The notes: generated by a model from the letters alone, not told the origin. Shown: positions 12,603 through 25,200, numbered from the stretch's first letter. The stretch: 40,249 nucleotides of DNA from Diplocarpon mali (GCA_024741835.1 JAENRP010000378.1:1-40249), one strand, 5' to 3'. A program made the numbers and translations.

Positions 12603-12847
12603 TATAGAGACCTGAGATGGATAGGTCTTGTGATATATATCATATGATCGGCGCAGGACGGTAGGAGGATAAAAGGGCCATCTTCTATATATAGAGATAG
12701 CGCGCGTCGCTATAGTACTAAATATACCCTATACTTAGGACTTGTTCCTAATATCTTATCTAAGAGAGCCCGCTTATAGTGCTTCCTCCTCTTGTTTTTA
12801 GGTCTTCCCTTAGGCCTATTCTTGTATTATCTCCCCTTAGTTTTATA
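12603..12847 (+). mobile_element. 5' LTR of element B
   Basis: 245 bp, starting TATAGAGACC and ending TTTTATA. With RIP undone these read as the canonical TGT...ACA ends. It matches the 3' LTR at 28118-28362 over its full length. About 16 differences are visible by eye, all transitions, as RIP predicts. A TATA-like GATAAAAG at 12668-12675 may be the old promoter. A reverse-oriented homologue from element A lies at 29660-29907. Confidence 0.92.
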
Positions 12848-12848
12848 T

Positions 12849-12866
12849 TAGTAACCTATGTAAGGA
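12849..12866 (+). other. Primer-binding site of element B
   Basis: The sequence begins one base after the LTR and reads TAGTAACCTATG. Element A has TAATAACCTACG at the same place. Undoing RIP gives TGGTAACC, the expected complement of a tRNA 3' end in CCA. I have not identified which tRNA. Confidence 0.6.
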
Positions 12867-13081
12867 CCGATTTCTTAAGATTTTTATCCTTATACAACCT
12901 TATCGATCTCTTAATTCGCAGATAAGAGACTGGCCTTTTAAAAAATACATCTTTAAAACACTTATAGTATTCTGATTAACTTTAAAAACCTTATCCTCAA
13001 TCGCCTAGTTACTTAGAACTGTCGATTTTGTTTAGCAACTATTAATAACCTCAGATTTTCCCTTTTCGGCTTTGCTTTAAA
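12867..13081 (+). other. 5' leader of element B
   Basis: AT-rich sequence between the primer-binding site and the gag-like frame. Its reverse complement is present upstream of gag in element A (about 29411-29640). No separate gene is seen. Confidence 0.5.
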
Positions 13082-13521
13082 AACCCCTATTTTCTTCCTT
13101 AACTTTGAGATTTTCGGAATTTTCGGCTTCCTAGTATAAAAAGTTTGGCAAATCCTATAATAGCAATCTCAAATAGTAGTAGTTTCGAATACTTAAGTAA
13201 TATTAAGCGCAAACTTCAACTAGAGGTATTTCCTTAGAGTCCTTAGAAATCCGAATTTGATAATTCAGCCGCTTTAGCTTAATAGAACTCTAAAGATTGC
13301 CTTAGAATCGTCTCCGGAGACCCCTTTATTTTAAGGACTAATAGGAATTGGCCTAAAGGCTAAGAAGAATCTTAAATATAAACCTTATCTTAGAAATTGG
13401 CCTTAAATTAAGTAAACCTTATCTTATTACAATTAATTGCAATGCTCCTATTAGCTATTTAGTACTTAATTAGAATCTCTTAGTAAACACGGATTAAACT
13501 TTTAGTAGAATCTGGAATTCT

Positions 13522-13544
13522 ACTCCTAAGCCTAGCCTATAAGT
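13522..13544. repeat. 23-bp palindromic insert, site 1 (B)
   Basis: ACT...AGT odd-length palindrome in gag. It is read in the second open phase (LLLSLAYK), unlike most sites. Partner in A at 28948. Confidence 0.85.
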
Positions 13545-14530
13545 AGGAGGATAAAAAGACATCTTTAAACAACTTAAGACTGCTACCTACTTTTTTAATA
13601 TTAAAGCTTAAAAATATTAAAAATAATAATAATTTTAAACTTTTTACTAACCCTTTGTCCGAATCTTTTCAAACTCGTCTTAATCACTTTAAGATTGACT
13701 TAGATTCTGAATGTTCTTTAAGCCCTTTTAAATTTCGAAGTACTCCTTTTAGCAATCAATCTTGTAATATTAAAGCTTCCCCTTTGCCTCTTATAGATTC
13801 TATTAACTTAGACGGTTAGTATAAAATGATAATAGCCGCATTTAAGGCTATTACTAGTCACTTTCCCCTCCTTAGTTCCCCTAGCGCTCCTTACTTTATA
13901 GGCGCTAATATTACTGATTTCCTTAAGCAATATAAGGAAACTTATTACGATTTTAGTATTATATAAGAGGATATGATTTCTCGACTTCCTTGCTATTATA
14001 ATTATATAAGTAAAGATATTATTAAGTCCCTTCTTAAATAGAAAACTTATAGTTTATAGGAACTCCTTATTAAGGCCTTTAAATCTGAATTCCGCAAATT
14101 TGATAAATAGCAGATTCGCAATACTTTGGCTTTTTTAAAGGAATTTGTTCTAATCACTTATACTCTTAAGGAACTTAAGAACTACTATTAGACTTTTACT
14201 TATATATTAAATACCTTAATTAGCTAGAAAATACTTAGCGAAGTTAAAAGAGGCCGCCTTTTCTTACTCGGATTACCTATTAGCTTTTAAAATAAGATTA
14301 TCAAGCATTTTAAGATCGATAAGCAAGATCTTATAACCTTTGCCTTATTTAAGGAATTCTTAGCCTTTACTTTAAAATCAAATCTTAATAAGAGAACTAT
14401 TAATACTATAAAGTAGGAAAAAGCCCTTACTCCCTCTTATACTAAAGACCTTAAGAGCCTGGTCTAAGAATACTCGAAAGCTCTGGAAGTTATAGAAGAG
14501 GTAAAAAAGAACCTAGTAGTTATACCTTTC

Positions 14531-14553
14531 ACTTGCAGGCCTAACCTAAGAGT
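14531..14553. repeat. 23-bp palindromic insert, site 2 (B)
   Basis: Within gag and in the common phase, giving FTCRPNLRV. It keeps the unmutated ACTTGCAGGCC left arm. Partner in A at 12175. Confidence 0.9.
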
Positions 14554-16446
14554 AAGATCTAACTTTAGAATTAAGGAACTTAAGACCTAATTTGTAAAAC
14601 TCTAAATCTAAAGCTTAGAAACTAGAATTAATAATCTCTTATAAGAAAAATAGTATATTCTCTAATTTGGTAATAGATAAAACTCAGCTATTATAAGCCA
14701 ACTTAATAGTTCTTATTACTAGACTCTTGCTTCTTATTATTCGGAATAACTAGCTAATATAAGAACGCAATAGTTGATTAAAGAAAGAGGAATTGATCCT
14801 AACTAGCACTCTGCCAATATTAATATTATAGGGTACTAAGGAAATAGTAATAGAAGACAATTAACTTGCAACTTTTGCAATAATAAAAAACCTAATTGCG
14901 CTTTATATAAGTATTATAACAATTGCCCTCTTTTCCTTCGTTTTATTAACACTAGGGTTATATATATTAATAAGTATAGGATGCTTTGCATTAGAGATCC
15001 TAGGCTAAATGCTATCCCTATTAAAAAATACTAGAATCATTTATAGCTATAGACTATTCAAATAATAATATATAGTATAAAGTAGGACGAGGATTTGGCC
15101 GAATGGAAGCGCATTATCGAAATCAACTCTAAGGTCCTAACTTATATATATATAGGTCTAGCTAGCAATCTACTTAAGGGAGTGCTTATTAATTAAACTT
15201 CGAACCAGACTGCTACTAAAGTTAAAGGAATCTTTATTTTAAAGTAGGTTAATAATAATATATCTACTAATATTAATGCTACTTCTATATCTAAAAACCC
15301 TTAGAATACTTATCGTTCTTTTAGATCTACTACTCCTTTAATACTAATAAAACTAGCTAAAGTCTAGAAATTAATACGTATAACTTAAGAATCTTAATAT
15401 AGGGTCTAAATGCTAAAAGATACTTAATAGTTTGGAACTATAGTAGATAAGGATAAAATTAATATAATAGATAAATTGATTAAAGATATAATAGATAAAG
15501 ATGGCTTTAAGCTTAAAGATTAAGAAGTTGAAGTTATTACGCAGACCCTTGACCTTAAGTAAAAGAGATAAATGTTAAAATAAGAAAAATTCGTTAATAA
15601 ATACGCTAGTTCAACTGTAATAGAAAAAGCTATAGAGAATGTTATAGCCTAGCAAATTAACCTCACTTTTAAAGACCTATTTAATTTAATTAGACGCTTT
15701 AATAAAGTACTAGGAAAGCATATCCCAATTGCCTTTAAAGATTTGAATAATAATAAGGAAATGGAAATTATAATATTAAAGAACTTTAAAAAGCACTTAG
15801 CCTTAATTAAATATCTTTAGATTGCAAAAGATAAAGGAACCTAAAGATATTATAATATTATAGCAATAGCTTTAATATCTTAGAATATTAATTGAAATTA
15901 TTTAGTAGTTGTAATAAAAAGCCCTATTATTATTTATTTTATAAAAGAATTAGTTAAAGCAAAGGCTCTAATCGATTATAGTTCAAAAGTTAATATAATA
16001 ATTAGAAAAGTGGTAGAAATAGCTTAATTAATAATTGTTAGCGATCGACTTCTTATATATTCGACTATCTTTAGATCGAAATATAATTTTGATAAATAGG
16101 TGAAAAATATAAAGGTTAGAGTCGAAGGAATTATTAATTATACTAACTTTCTAATAATAGAGAATTCTTTAAATGATATTCTTTTAGGAATGCCCTTTAT
16201 TTTAAAATCTTAGCTAATATTTAATTATCTTAAAGATAGTCTTATAAAAGCTAGTCTTTAAAATACGGATCGATCCTTAAAAGGATAAATAGTTATTATA
16301 AGAGATATAGCCGAATTTTAGAATAAGGTTTTAAGAAACGATTAGCTAGCATAAGGGCTAGGCTTAATATTAATAAAGGAAGGCACTTAATAAGGAGTTA
16401 TAGTAAAAGAAAGGTAAGTTTGCCAATTTTAAATAATAGCGATTTG

Positions 16447-16469
16447 ACTCGCGGTCCTAGACTAGGAGT
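16447..16469. repeat. 23-bp palindromic insert, site 3 (B)
   Basis: In the Pol N-terminal region, common phase: LTRGPRLGV. Here the symmetry extends outward to GATTTG...CAAATC, about 35 bp. Partner in A at 10259. Confidence 0.92.
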
Positions 16470-16608
16470 CAAATCTGGAATTTTGAAAAATAGTATAATT
16501 GGCGTTTTATTAGCTTAATAATTAAGAAAAAAGAAAAATAAGGTAAAGAAGAGAGTTCGTTTTATAAATTTTAATAATTTACTAATTATTTTAAAAAACC
16601 TAAAAACC

Positions 16609-16631
16609 ACTTATAGGCTAGACTTATAAGT
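16609..16631. repeat. 23-bp palindromic insert, site 4 (B)
   Basis: Common phase: TYRLDL-stop-V, the stop being a RIP product of CAA. Only 162 bp from site 3. Partner in A at 10097. Confidence 0.9.
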
Positions 16632-18575
16632 GAAAAATAATAAAATTACTAATAACATTTCCATTTATATACTTTAAATTAATAATTTAGAAAATCTTTT
16701 ATTTATTTTTAAAAAGGAAAATTCGGACCGTTTCGCAGGATTTAATAAAAAAGGAAAGAAGTAAAGAAGTATAGTACTAGCTAATATTCGAACTATATAT
16801 AAAAGTAAGGCTAATAAAGTACAACTAGTAGATTAGGGAATCTCTAATAGCTTAAAGCTTAAAGGATTAGATAATTGGTTTAAATAAGATAAGAAGCTTT
16901 AACTTTTAAAGCTAGGTAGCAAATTCGATAAGTTTATTATAAGCAGATTTTCTAATAAACCTATTAGATATTAGCTAATAAAAGAACGTTTCAATATGCT
17001 AAAAATTAGAGAAGACTTAATAAAGTAAGAACGCAAACTACTTTATAAAACCTTAATAAATTGAAAGAACGCCTTAGCTTTTAATTAGACGGAACTTAGC
17101 TAGATTTAAAAAGAGGTTACGCCTTATATTAAGATTAAGATAATACCTTATAAAGCCTAGTAAGAAAAAACATTTAAGGTCCTTAAAGCTCTTTAAGAAA
17201 AGGTAATCGAAATATTAAAGGATAGGCTAAAGTAAGGTATTCTCAAGTTCTATAATAGCCCTTATAAGAACAAATGATTCTTAATTACTAAGAAAGAAAA
17301 GGGAACTTACAAACTAATAATAGTAGTAGTAGAGATAAACCGAGTAACTATTAAAGATGCTAACATTCCTTCGAATATAGATAAGTTCTTAAATAAATTC
17401 GCAGGATTAACCTATAGCTCTCTTATTAACTTCTTTTCTAAATATAACCAATTCATTCTTAATGTTAAATCAAAAGATATAATAGCAATTCAAACCCCTC
17501 TTAAGCTACTTTAGATAATAAGATTACCTTAAGGGGCTATAAATTCGATCGCTCAATTTGTCTAAGTAATTTATAAGATACTAATAGATTATATACCTAA
17601 TATTGCGCTCCCTTATATAGATAATATAAAAGTAAAAGGATTAAGATCATTCTATAATTATAAAGAAGTTCTTCTTAGTATATAACAATTTATAATAGAA
17701 TATATTTAGAACCTAGACTAAGTACTTATATAATTCAAAAGGGTAAAAGTAACAGTTGGTCTAAAGTTATAATACTATCTTCTATTAATAGAAATTATTA
17801 GTTTTATTACTGATTCCAATAGTCGAAGTCCTTAGAAGGCTAAAGTACTTAAAATCGATAAATAGAAGAGGTATAATAATATAGCAGAAGCTCGCGCGTT
17901 TATTGGTATTATAGTATACTATTGCATTTAGATTAAGGATTTTACTCAAAAGGCAGCACCTATTTATACCTTATTTTGAAAAGGGGCTGAGTTTCAATAG
18001 GAGGAACCTTAAATGGAGGCTATAAAACAACTGAAGCAAGCATTGCTTAAAGTGCTATATCTGATTAAAATAGACTATAGAGCTAACGCTAGGCCAATTA
18101 TACTAATAGTTAATGTAAGCTTAATCAAATAAGGTACTATCCTTTAATAAGCTAATAGCTAATAGAAAAGATATCTAGCTTACTTTAAAAGTAGTCTTTA
18201 AAATCTAGCAAAGATAAAGTATAATACTATTAAATAGGAATGCAAAGGCACTCTAAAGGTAATAAAAAAGATAAGAAGCAACTTCTATAGTACTTACTTT
18301 ATCCTTAAAACTAATACTAAAGTACTAATAGAATAATTAAATAAAGCTATAAGCGATCTATTAAGAGCCTTGCTAATAAAATAGATTACTTAAATAAGAC
18401 TAATAGACTTTAAAGTCAAATACATTCTAGGAATGAAAAATACTACCGCTAATAGCCTTTTAAAAAGAACTTATCCTTACCCCTTTAATTTAATTAAAGA
18501 AGATAAAATAGATATTAATAAGTAGGTAGAGAACGAAGTTAGTTATCTATTAATATATTGCCTTAAAGGGACTTA

Positions 18576-18598
18576 ACTCGCGGTCCTAGCCCGCGAGT
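18576..18598. repeat. 23-bp palindromic insert, site 5 (B)
   Basis: Between RNase H and integrase, read in the second phase (LAVLARES). It has the GC-richest arms of the set: ACTCGCGGTCC with a nearly complementary partner arm. In A (8130) both arms are changed in step to the TTGCA form. Confidence 0.92.
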
Positions 18599-20010
18599 CA
18601 AATAAGAGAATTTTATCACCTAACTACTTAAGTGACTTTAAAGAAATTGCAAAGTTTTTAATTACACTTAAATAACTAAAGACAATTGCTCTTAAGGATT
18701 TTTAGAAATTTAAAGCTAAAGCTCTGATTTATCTAATATAAAGAAGACGATTATTTAAAAGGAGCAATAACTTATTCCTTATATAATTCTACTTAAATAA
18801 TAAAAAACTAAGGGCTAAGGCTATTTAAGATATTCATAAGGAAACTGGCTACTAAGGAGCTAAGTCTACCTACTACTAACTCTCAAGGAAATTCTTTTAA
18901 AAGGGTTCTTTTAAGGATTGCAAAGCCTTTATAAAAAGTTGCATCCCCTATTAGAAACGAAAACCTAGTTGTAAAGAGAATCCTCTATTCTTAACCTAGC
19001 TATTAGGCCTTTTTTATAAAGTCAGTCTCGATATTATATAAGTATTAATAATCGAAAATAGGATTATATATTTTATTCTAGCAAAGGAAGACCTATTAAG
19101 ATAGCCTAAAGGACGACCTTTAAGATCTACTAACTTTGAATCTATTGCAAAGTTCCTTTAGGAAGATATAGTCTATTACTATAGACTTTTTAGCAGATTA
19201 ACTATTAATAGAGGCTTTAAAAATAAAGGAGTAGTTAAAGCTTTTTTGCGAAAATATAGCATTAAGTAGGTTCAAATCTTAGTATACAACTTAAAAGCTA
19301 ATAGAATAGTAAAGCAAGGATATTGCAATATTCTTAATAGGCTATCTAAAGTTACTTATAAAGGATTTAAGAATTAGATAAAACACTTTTATAAAATACT
19401 CTTTACTTATTAAACGATAATTTATAAACCAATTAGAGTTATACTATTTTTCCTTATCTATAGCAAAGAGGCATAGCTCCTTTTTAAATCCTAATAGCTT
19501 ATTTAAAGATTATTCGATTATAGTCAAATTCAGAACTATTCCGATTTGCTTATAATAAGATGCCGATAACTTAAGCTCTAAGATATAGATATAAAGGAAA
19601 TCATTTTATAAAAGAAACGATATTAAGAAAAAGCTAAAGAAGCATAGGCTGCTTCTAAAGTATTTAAAACATACCTTATTCGAAAAGATAATCTTATCCT
19701 AGTTTATAATATTATAAGAAGTATTAATATATTAGCAAATACTAAACTTGACTATTAATAGCTTAGTCTATTTAAGGTTAAATCTAAGTAGAAAGAAAAG
19801 GGATACTATACTCTTTAAGAACTTAATAGAGTCGATATTAAAGGAATATTTATAGCTAACTAACTAAAGCGCTTTTATTAATACGACTAGACCTTATTCC
19901 CTTTAAAAGACGAATTAAAAATTAATATAACCTCCGAATCTTTTATAGGAATTAATGGCAATATAAGCAATTTTGAACCCTTGGATAAAGACTAAGATTT
20001 TTCCAACTTA

Positions 20011-20033
20011 ACCTATAAGCCGGTCCTACAAGT
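20011..20033. repeat. 23-bp palindromic insert, site 6 (B)
   Basis: Near the Pol C terminus, common phase: LTYKPVLQV. Partner in A at 6695. Confidence 0.9.
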
Positions 20034-20150
20034 AAAGAATATTAAAATACTTAATTAATCGCAACCTTAAGTTATTATTCTTAAAATATCCGAAGAACGC
20101 AAGTAGGAATACTAAACGATTTCCTAACCTATTAATTATCCTACCTTCCT

Positions 20151-20427
20151 TTAATCCTTATTTTTACATTTTCAATAAGGTCGCCTCCTTTATTATTTAA
20201 GATATGGATCTTTTAAGATTACTTTAAATTCTTACTTGCTTTAACTTATTTTATATTCTTAATATTGGCCTTTAATTATAGCATTCCTATTACTTTCTTT
20301 AAATAATAAATAAAAAGTCCAATTTCCTTAATATATATATAGCAAACCTATTGCAGCTTATATGCCCTTTTAATTCTTATACCTTATTGAAATCTCTTAT
20401 TTATACTTCCTATCTTTTATAAGTAAT
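20151..20427 (+). other. Spacer between Pol and ORF2 of element B
   Basis: The segment is T-rich. The Pol frame continues with many stops and no recognisable motif. The same sequence is present in A. It could hold a splice acceptor or be the Pol tail; I cannot tell. Confidence 0.35.
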
Positions 20428-21273
20428 ATGCCTTTAAAGAACTTATAAATGGTTTTATCTACTGCGATAGGAGATGAATAAGCACTAGTTATAAACTTCT
20501 CTTAAGATAGCAGAGCTATTGTATTATTAAAGAGCTTTAAATCGACCTACGCAGCCTTAGGAGATATAGAGTAATAAAAACTCCTTTTAGCTTACGCAAA
20601 TATTATTAATAACCTTTTAACTTAAGTAGCCTTTGGAATTCTCTAATTTAACGACTTCTTAACCGAAGAATTGAAACTAAAGGAAATCTTTAAAAAGGAA
20701 TTCTTAGCTAACGTAGATTAATATATAACCTTAGCCGATACTTTTAGAATAGATTAAGATAAAAGAGAAGAATCTATTCGATAATTGGATAATTTAGCCA
20801 TTAATAAGAGAGGACTCCTATTTTATTCGCGCTTTTTAATAAATATTGATTTTAATAATAGAAGACGAGTATTATTAAAAATTCTTAAGGAAAATACTCC
20901 TACTGCTAGAGCTATTTAGATTCTCAATTTCTTTATCATTTAAAAAGGAGTAGCAAAATTCTAAGGCAATTGTATTCGCGGTCGCAGATTTATAGGTCTA
21001 TTTAATACAGTACTTATAGTAGCTAATAAGGCTATAAAAAGATTAAAATAGGCTTTAGATATTACCTTACCTAATAGTACTATTATTAATATACTAGGGC
21101 TCTGCGCTTCTACTTATAGTTTGCTTATTTTAAAAGAAAACTGGACTCCTATAATAGAGTTTAAATAAGATTTCTTTAATAATAAAGAAAGGAATTGATT
21201 ATTTGTAGTTAAGCCTGCTTTGAAATTCGCTTCTTAGCCTAAAGATATAATAAGTATTAATCTATATGATTTG

Positions 21274-21296
21274 ACTTATAGTCTTAAACTAAGAGT
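21274..21296. repeat. 23-bp palindromic insert, site 7 (B)
   Basis: In ORF2, common phase: LTYSLKLRV. The left flank keeps GATTTG as at site 3. Partner in A at 5432. Confidence 0.85.
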
Positions 21297-22659
21297 TAGA
21301 AATAAGAATTTTAAAATTGGACCTAACTTGCCTTTTATTGAAATAATTTTAGAAATCGCTATTAAACAAACTGCTTAAACGCTTAGCGCAGCTTCTTTAG
21401 AGTTTTCAAAATCTTTAAAGGACTCTCCTTTAGCTAAACGACCTATTTTAGCTTAACCTTTAAAAAGGATAGATCGTTTAATAGCTACCTTAGCTGATTT
21501 GCAATTTGAAACCAAGGGATTGCGCGCTCGCTTAGACTCCTTCCTTAATAACTTAAAGGAGCTAGTTCTTGACTTCTTTATATTTATATATAACTGTTTT
21601 AAAAATAATAATATAAGGAAAGACCTTATTCTTACTACTTTAAAGATAATTAAGAGAGCTATTAAATAGATTTAATAGCTTATCTTAAACGAGTTTGCCC
21701 TTATAGATATTATTCAATTCTTTAATAATTATAGAAGTTAAGAACTTAGTCTCTTAGATACTAAGCAAGACTATTTTATCTTATAAGAAAGAGAATATAA
21801 AGAGGAATCTATTGATTAGGACATTTGTAATTATAGCAATATGCCTTAATTGGTTATTCTTAACCTTGAGCTTAAAGAACGATATAATATTTAGGTATCT
21901 TTTATAATAAAAACTCGCTTTTAATAGTATCTTCCTAGCGTAGGAATCGAAGGAAGAAGACTTTGCGACCTTTATATTTACTCTCTTTCGGTTTACTATA
22001 GTCTTAATTATAAAGGAATTGATATTAATGAAACTATTAAATACCTTAAACTTCTTTATATAGTAGAAGATATTAATCTTTTTCTAATCCACTTTAATAA
22101 TCAATTCTTTATCTCTTTAAAGATACGCAAATCTAACCTATTAATAATAGAAGCATCTCTAGGTACTGTAAAATTTAGGGCTAATCCTAAAGCCTTAAAA
22201 GCGTTAAAGCCAATTGAATAGAACAATTCCTTCTTATTAATATTATTAAGTAATAAATAGTAAGAGGAAATAGAGGAAGAAGGGTCAATTGTAATGCCTG
22301 AACCCTTTAGATACCGCTTCCTAATTGACAATTTTACTATTAATAATAGTGCTTTTATAAGTATATTCCTTTCTATTATAAGATAAGAAGTAAAGATGTA
22401 TCTTTATTACTTCTACCCTATAGATAGCGCGACCTTTATACCTTTTTATTTTCTTTATAATATAATATTCAGTCTTATTTAATAAGTCCTTTAAATGCAT
22501 TATAGACTCTACCTCTTAGCTATAATAGTAAGAAGTAAAGGAACCTATTAGCTTATAGCCTACCTTAAACCTCTTTAATTAATTGGCCTTAGTCTTTATA
22601 ATTAAGTTATTTCGATAAAGAGAGATATAAGTACTATTAATAAAGAAATTCCGATTTTT

Positions 22660-22682
22660 ACTTACGGTCTTGGCCTACGAGT
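22660..22682. repeat. 23-bp palindromic insert, site 8 (B)
   Basis: In ORF2, common phase: FTYGLGLRV. Partner in A at 4046. Confidence 0.9.
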
Positions 22683-23544
22683 CAATTTTATTAGAAAGCA
22701 AGTCTTAGATTATCAGATCCTATTAATCGGATAAAGGCCAGCTTCTAAAAGCCTTAATAGGTAGGTCGGCTCTTAATTAAATATAAAACTTATTCTATTT
22801 GTAAAGAAGATAAGTCGATAGACTTCCTAGGCACTTAGTTCAAAATCTCAACTAGCTTAAATAACTATAAAATTAAAGTAAAAGGAGATCTTGCGACCTA
22901 TTACTAATAATAGCAATCCAATTATAGTAATAATAAAATAGGAATACCTTCTTAAAATGCTTTCGGATAATTCTTATAGGACTGGTGGTTTTATAGCCTT
23001 TTATAATAACTATACGGCTATTTGCAATAAGAATACCTTAGAAAATGAGATTCGAATCTCCGATCTTATCTTTTCAATCTCTGCTTTAAAGCAACCTCTA
23101 GTACTTTAATAGATTAACGCAAGTAGAACTACTATACCTTTTAAAGTAGCTTTTCATTTTAAAAACTGCAGTAGCCTCTTTAAAGCTATTATTAGTCGAC
23201 GCTCTTAAACGGATCTATTAATTATAATCGAAGTATAGGAGTTATTTCTTCTTAATAAAGACGAATTGAAAATCCACTTTATAAAATATAATCAAAAGCT
23301 CTTTAACGCCTTTATTAAAGCCTAAACGAATGTTATAAATACTAAGTCGCTTCTTTATAGACTTAAGTCTTAGAGATAATGCGATAAAGTAAATGCTATC
23401 TAAGAGCCTAATATACTAATTAATAAAGGCATTATTATAAGAAGATTCGGAAAAGGGACAAACTAAGACGCTAGTATAGTATTAGACCTTAATTTGGAAA
23501 CCAATCCCTTATTTTTACCCTTAAGCTTAGAAACGCTAAGACTG

Positions 23545-23567
23545 ACCCGCGAGCCCGGCTTACGAGT
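23545..23567. repeat. 23-bp palindromic insert, site 9 (B)
   Basis: In ORF2, common phase: LTREPGLRV, one of the least mutated copies. Partner in A at 3161. Confidence 0.92.
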
Positions 23568-23811
23568 AAGGATAGACTCAGCTAGCTTAAGCCTATAAGA
23601 TGGTTCGGATAAACCTCGGTCACCAAATCTAGGGGTACTAATAGAAGATCCTTTGAAAGAGGTCCCTAAAGCTGAGAAATCGCCGAGAAATAAGAACTAA
23701 TACAAGAGAAGAAGACTCCGAAGTAATAATAGAACTAATAATTAAGTCGACTTGATCTAGAGAATTATAATCTACCCCTTTTGAAAACCATTTAAAGAGA
23801 TTGCAAATTAG

Positions 23812-24294
23812 ATATTGAATTTTTTTAGGATTATCTACTTTTTATATACTTATACCTTTTTATTCTTAACCTATTATTCTATTCTATATATATTCTTTAT
23901 TTACTTTACTCTTTATATAATTCATTCTTTAATTATTCCCTTTATATATAACTTTCTAACGCTTACCTTTGAAATGTTGTCCTTACCTTTGATAATTATT
24001 ATTTACTAATTATAGGTCCTTATATATGTTATACCCTACTTTTATTCCTACTTCTAGCCTCTTTATGCCTACTTTTCCTTTATGCATTAGCGCGATTCCT
24101 ATCTTTATAAATAAATCTCTCCTTGCACTACAATTATACTTTTTTTTACCTTTTCTATAACCCTACTAAACCCTAGCACTAGTACTAGCAGCACTACTAC
24201 TATTATCTTTTTATTATTAATCTTTTCTAATACAAGCCTCCTATATCGTTAATCTTTCTTAAATAATTATCTCTTTATTTAAAACTACCCTCCT
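23812..24294 (+). other. Hydrophobic-biased linker between ORF2 and ORF3
   Basis: Frame 1 continues without any stop other than TAA/TAG, so ORF2 and ORF3 might once have been one reading frame of about 2,450 codons. The stretch encodes mainly Phe, Leu, Ile and Tyr because the strand is pyrimidine-rich. A membrane segment is possible but base composition explains it as well. The 64-codon run from 23815 lies within this linker and is not a gene by itself. Confidence 0.4.
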
Positions 24295-25200
24295 CTTACT
24301 AAATAATTCATTATAGTACTACTAACTATAAGTAAAAAGGCCATACCTAAGAAGAATATATCGGTTATTGCCTTAGGCAGCAAGTCCTTAAGCACTACTA
24401 ATAATAAACTAATATTAAAGGGAGGGTTTTTATAAGATAGTAAGTTATTAAGATCATTAGAAGATATAATAAGCACCTATAGAACGTTAGGTAAGATAGA
24501 ATAGTAGGTATTCCTAAATTCATCTATTAAGGTACTTAACTATAGAATTTCTACTATTAAGGAAAGATTCTTAGGTTTTAATGATTTCTTAAATAAGGAA
24601 CTCTAAAGCAAAGGTATTAATTGAGAAAAGTTTTTACAAAAGTATTAAAGGTATACTAATTCAATTGAATTATTTTAGAAGAATTGAAATAAGAAAAATA
24701 AGTATATAAAAAGATTGATGCAATTTATAAATAGCACTTGTAGTATACTTTTCCAAACCTACTTTATAACTAACATTACCGCTAACAACGCCTTATAAGG
24801 GCTTGGTAAAATTTTTAAAATATACTAACCTATAGCAAAGGCTATATAGGTTTTGAACTATTTCACTATCTAAGAAGGTATAAAGAAGTTGCAAGGAAAT
24901 AGTATTTGGGGCAGAAGATTTATTAGATTCTTAAGCACTATTATACACTCTACTATTTAGATTATAAAAGATAACCCTACTTAGTATAATAATTTTACAC
25001 TCCTTGACTAAACAGTTCTAGATACGCTTAGCTTATAATAATTATAATGCAGTCTACTTATTATAAAAGAAAAGATGATTTATCTCGCTAAGTATACTAT
25101 AAACTACTTTGATAATAAAAAGGAGAGATAGGAGTTTGTTATCCCTGCTACTATAAAGCTACTACTACCTATGGCCGAATCAACAAACGAGCCTGACTTG

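Larger units (their letters stand above)
13082..16380 (+). pseudogene. Element B Gag-protease
   Basis: Frame 2 has only TAA/TAG/TGA stops explainable by RIP from about 13082 on; the true start is unclear (an in-frame ATG at 13826 is probably too late, because conserved coding sequence precedes it). The gag body has a capsid-like segment (13900-14000, DFLKQYKETYYDF) and a zinc-knuckle-like cluster at 14867-14926, with three Cys left and Tyr where His is expected. A retropepsin follows: ALID at about 15965 (the active-site triplet is decayed) and DILLGMPF at 16175-16198. Gag would package the RNA and the protease would process the polyprotein. Palindromic inserts lie at 13522 and 14531. Confidence 0.85.
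16381..20150 (+). pseudogene. Element B Pol: reverse transcriptase, RNase H, integrase
   Basis: Frame 1, entered by a -1 shift from gag-protease around 16250-16400. RT is clear at 17281-18000: KKEKGTYK, VTIKDANIPS, and LPYIDN at 17608-17625, where LPFLDD is expected (the second catalytic Asp is now Asn). RNase H ends with ANSLLK at 18448-18465, the counterpart of ADGLSR. Integrase has His at 18835, Tyr for the second His at 18850, Cys at 18940 and Tyr for the last Cys at 18949, then Asp at 19030 and Asn for the second catalytic Asp at 19207 (NRGFKNKG). A C-terminal segment LKRFY follows. The exact end is uncertain (20060-20150). This is a typical fungal Gypsy Pol, inactivated by dozens of stops. 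Confidence 0.93.
20428..23811 (+). pseudogene. Element B ORF2: large unknown protein downstream of integrase
   Basis: ATG at 20428 (MPLKNL), about 1,127 codons in frame 1. Nearly all breaks are TAA/TAG at probable Gln codons, as in known RIP-damaged genes of this window. The ATG and frame are conserved in the sister copy A, which argues that it was a real gene of the family. Charged, helix-prone segments such as REESIRQLDNL (one stop read as Gln) dominate. I see no retroviral-type domain, signal peptide or metal-binding cluster. In-frame palindromes lie at 21274, 22660 and 23545. Env-like or captured host gene are both possible; function unknown. Confidence 0.65.

Noticed and set aside
22101..22331. 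76-codon minus-strand open frame
   Set aside because: Antisense of ORF2. Similar short runs at 2260, 2505, 5059, 24285, 28442 and 30189 are antisense or out-of-frame shadows of the decayed element genes.
23815..24009. 64-codon hydrophobic open frame that looks like a membrane protein
   Set aside because: It is part of the frame-1 linker between ORF2 and ORF3, and a pyrimidine-rich strand yields Phe/Leu/Ile/Tyr by composition alone.
14126..25108. A single hairpin-forming duplication or inverted gene cluster
   Set aside because: LTRs, target duplication and interrupted gag explain the symmetry as an insertion of one element copy into another.
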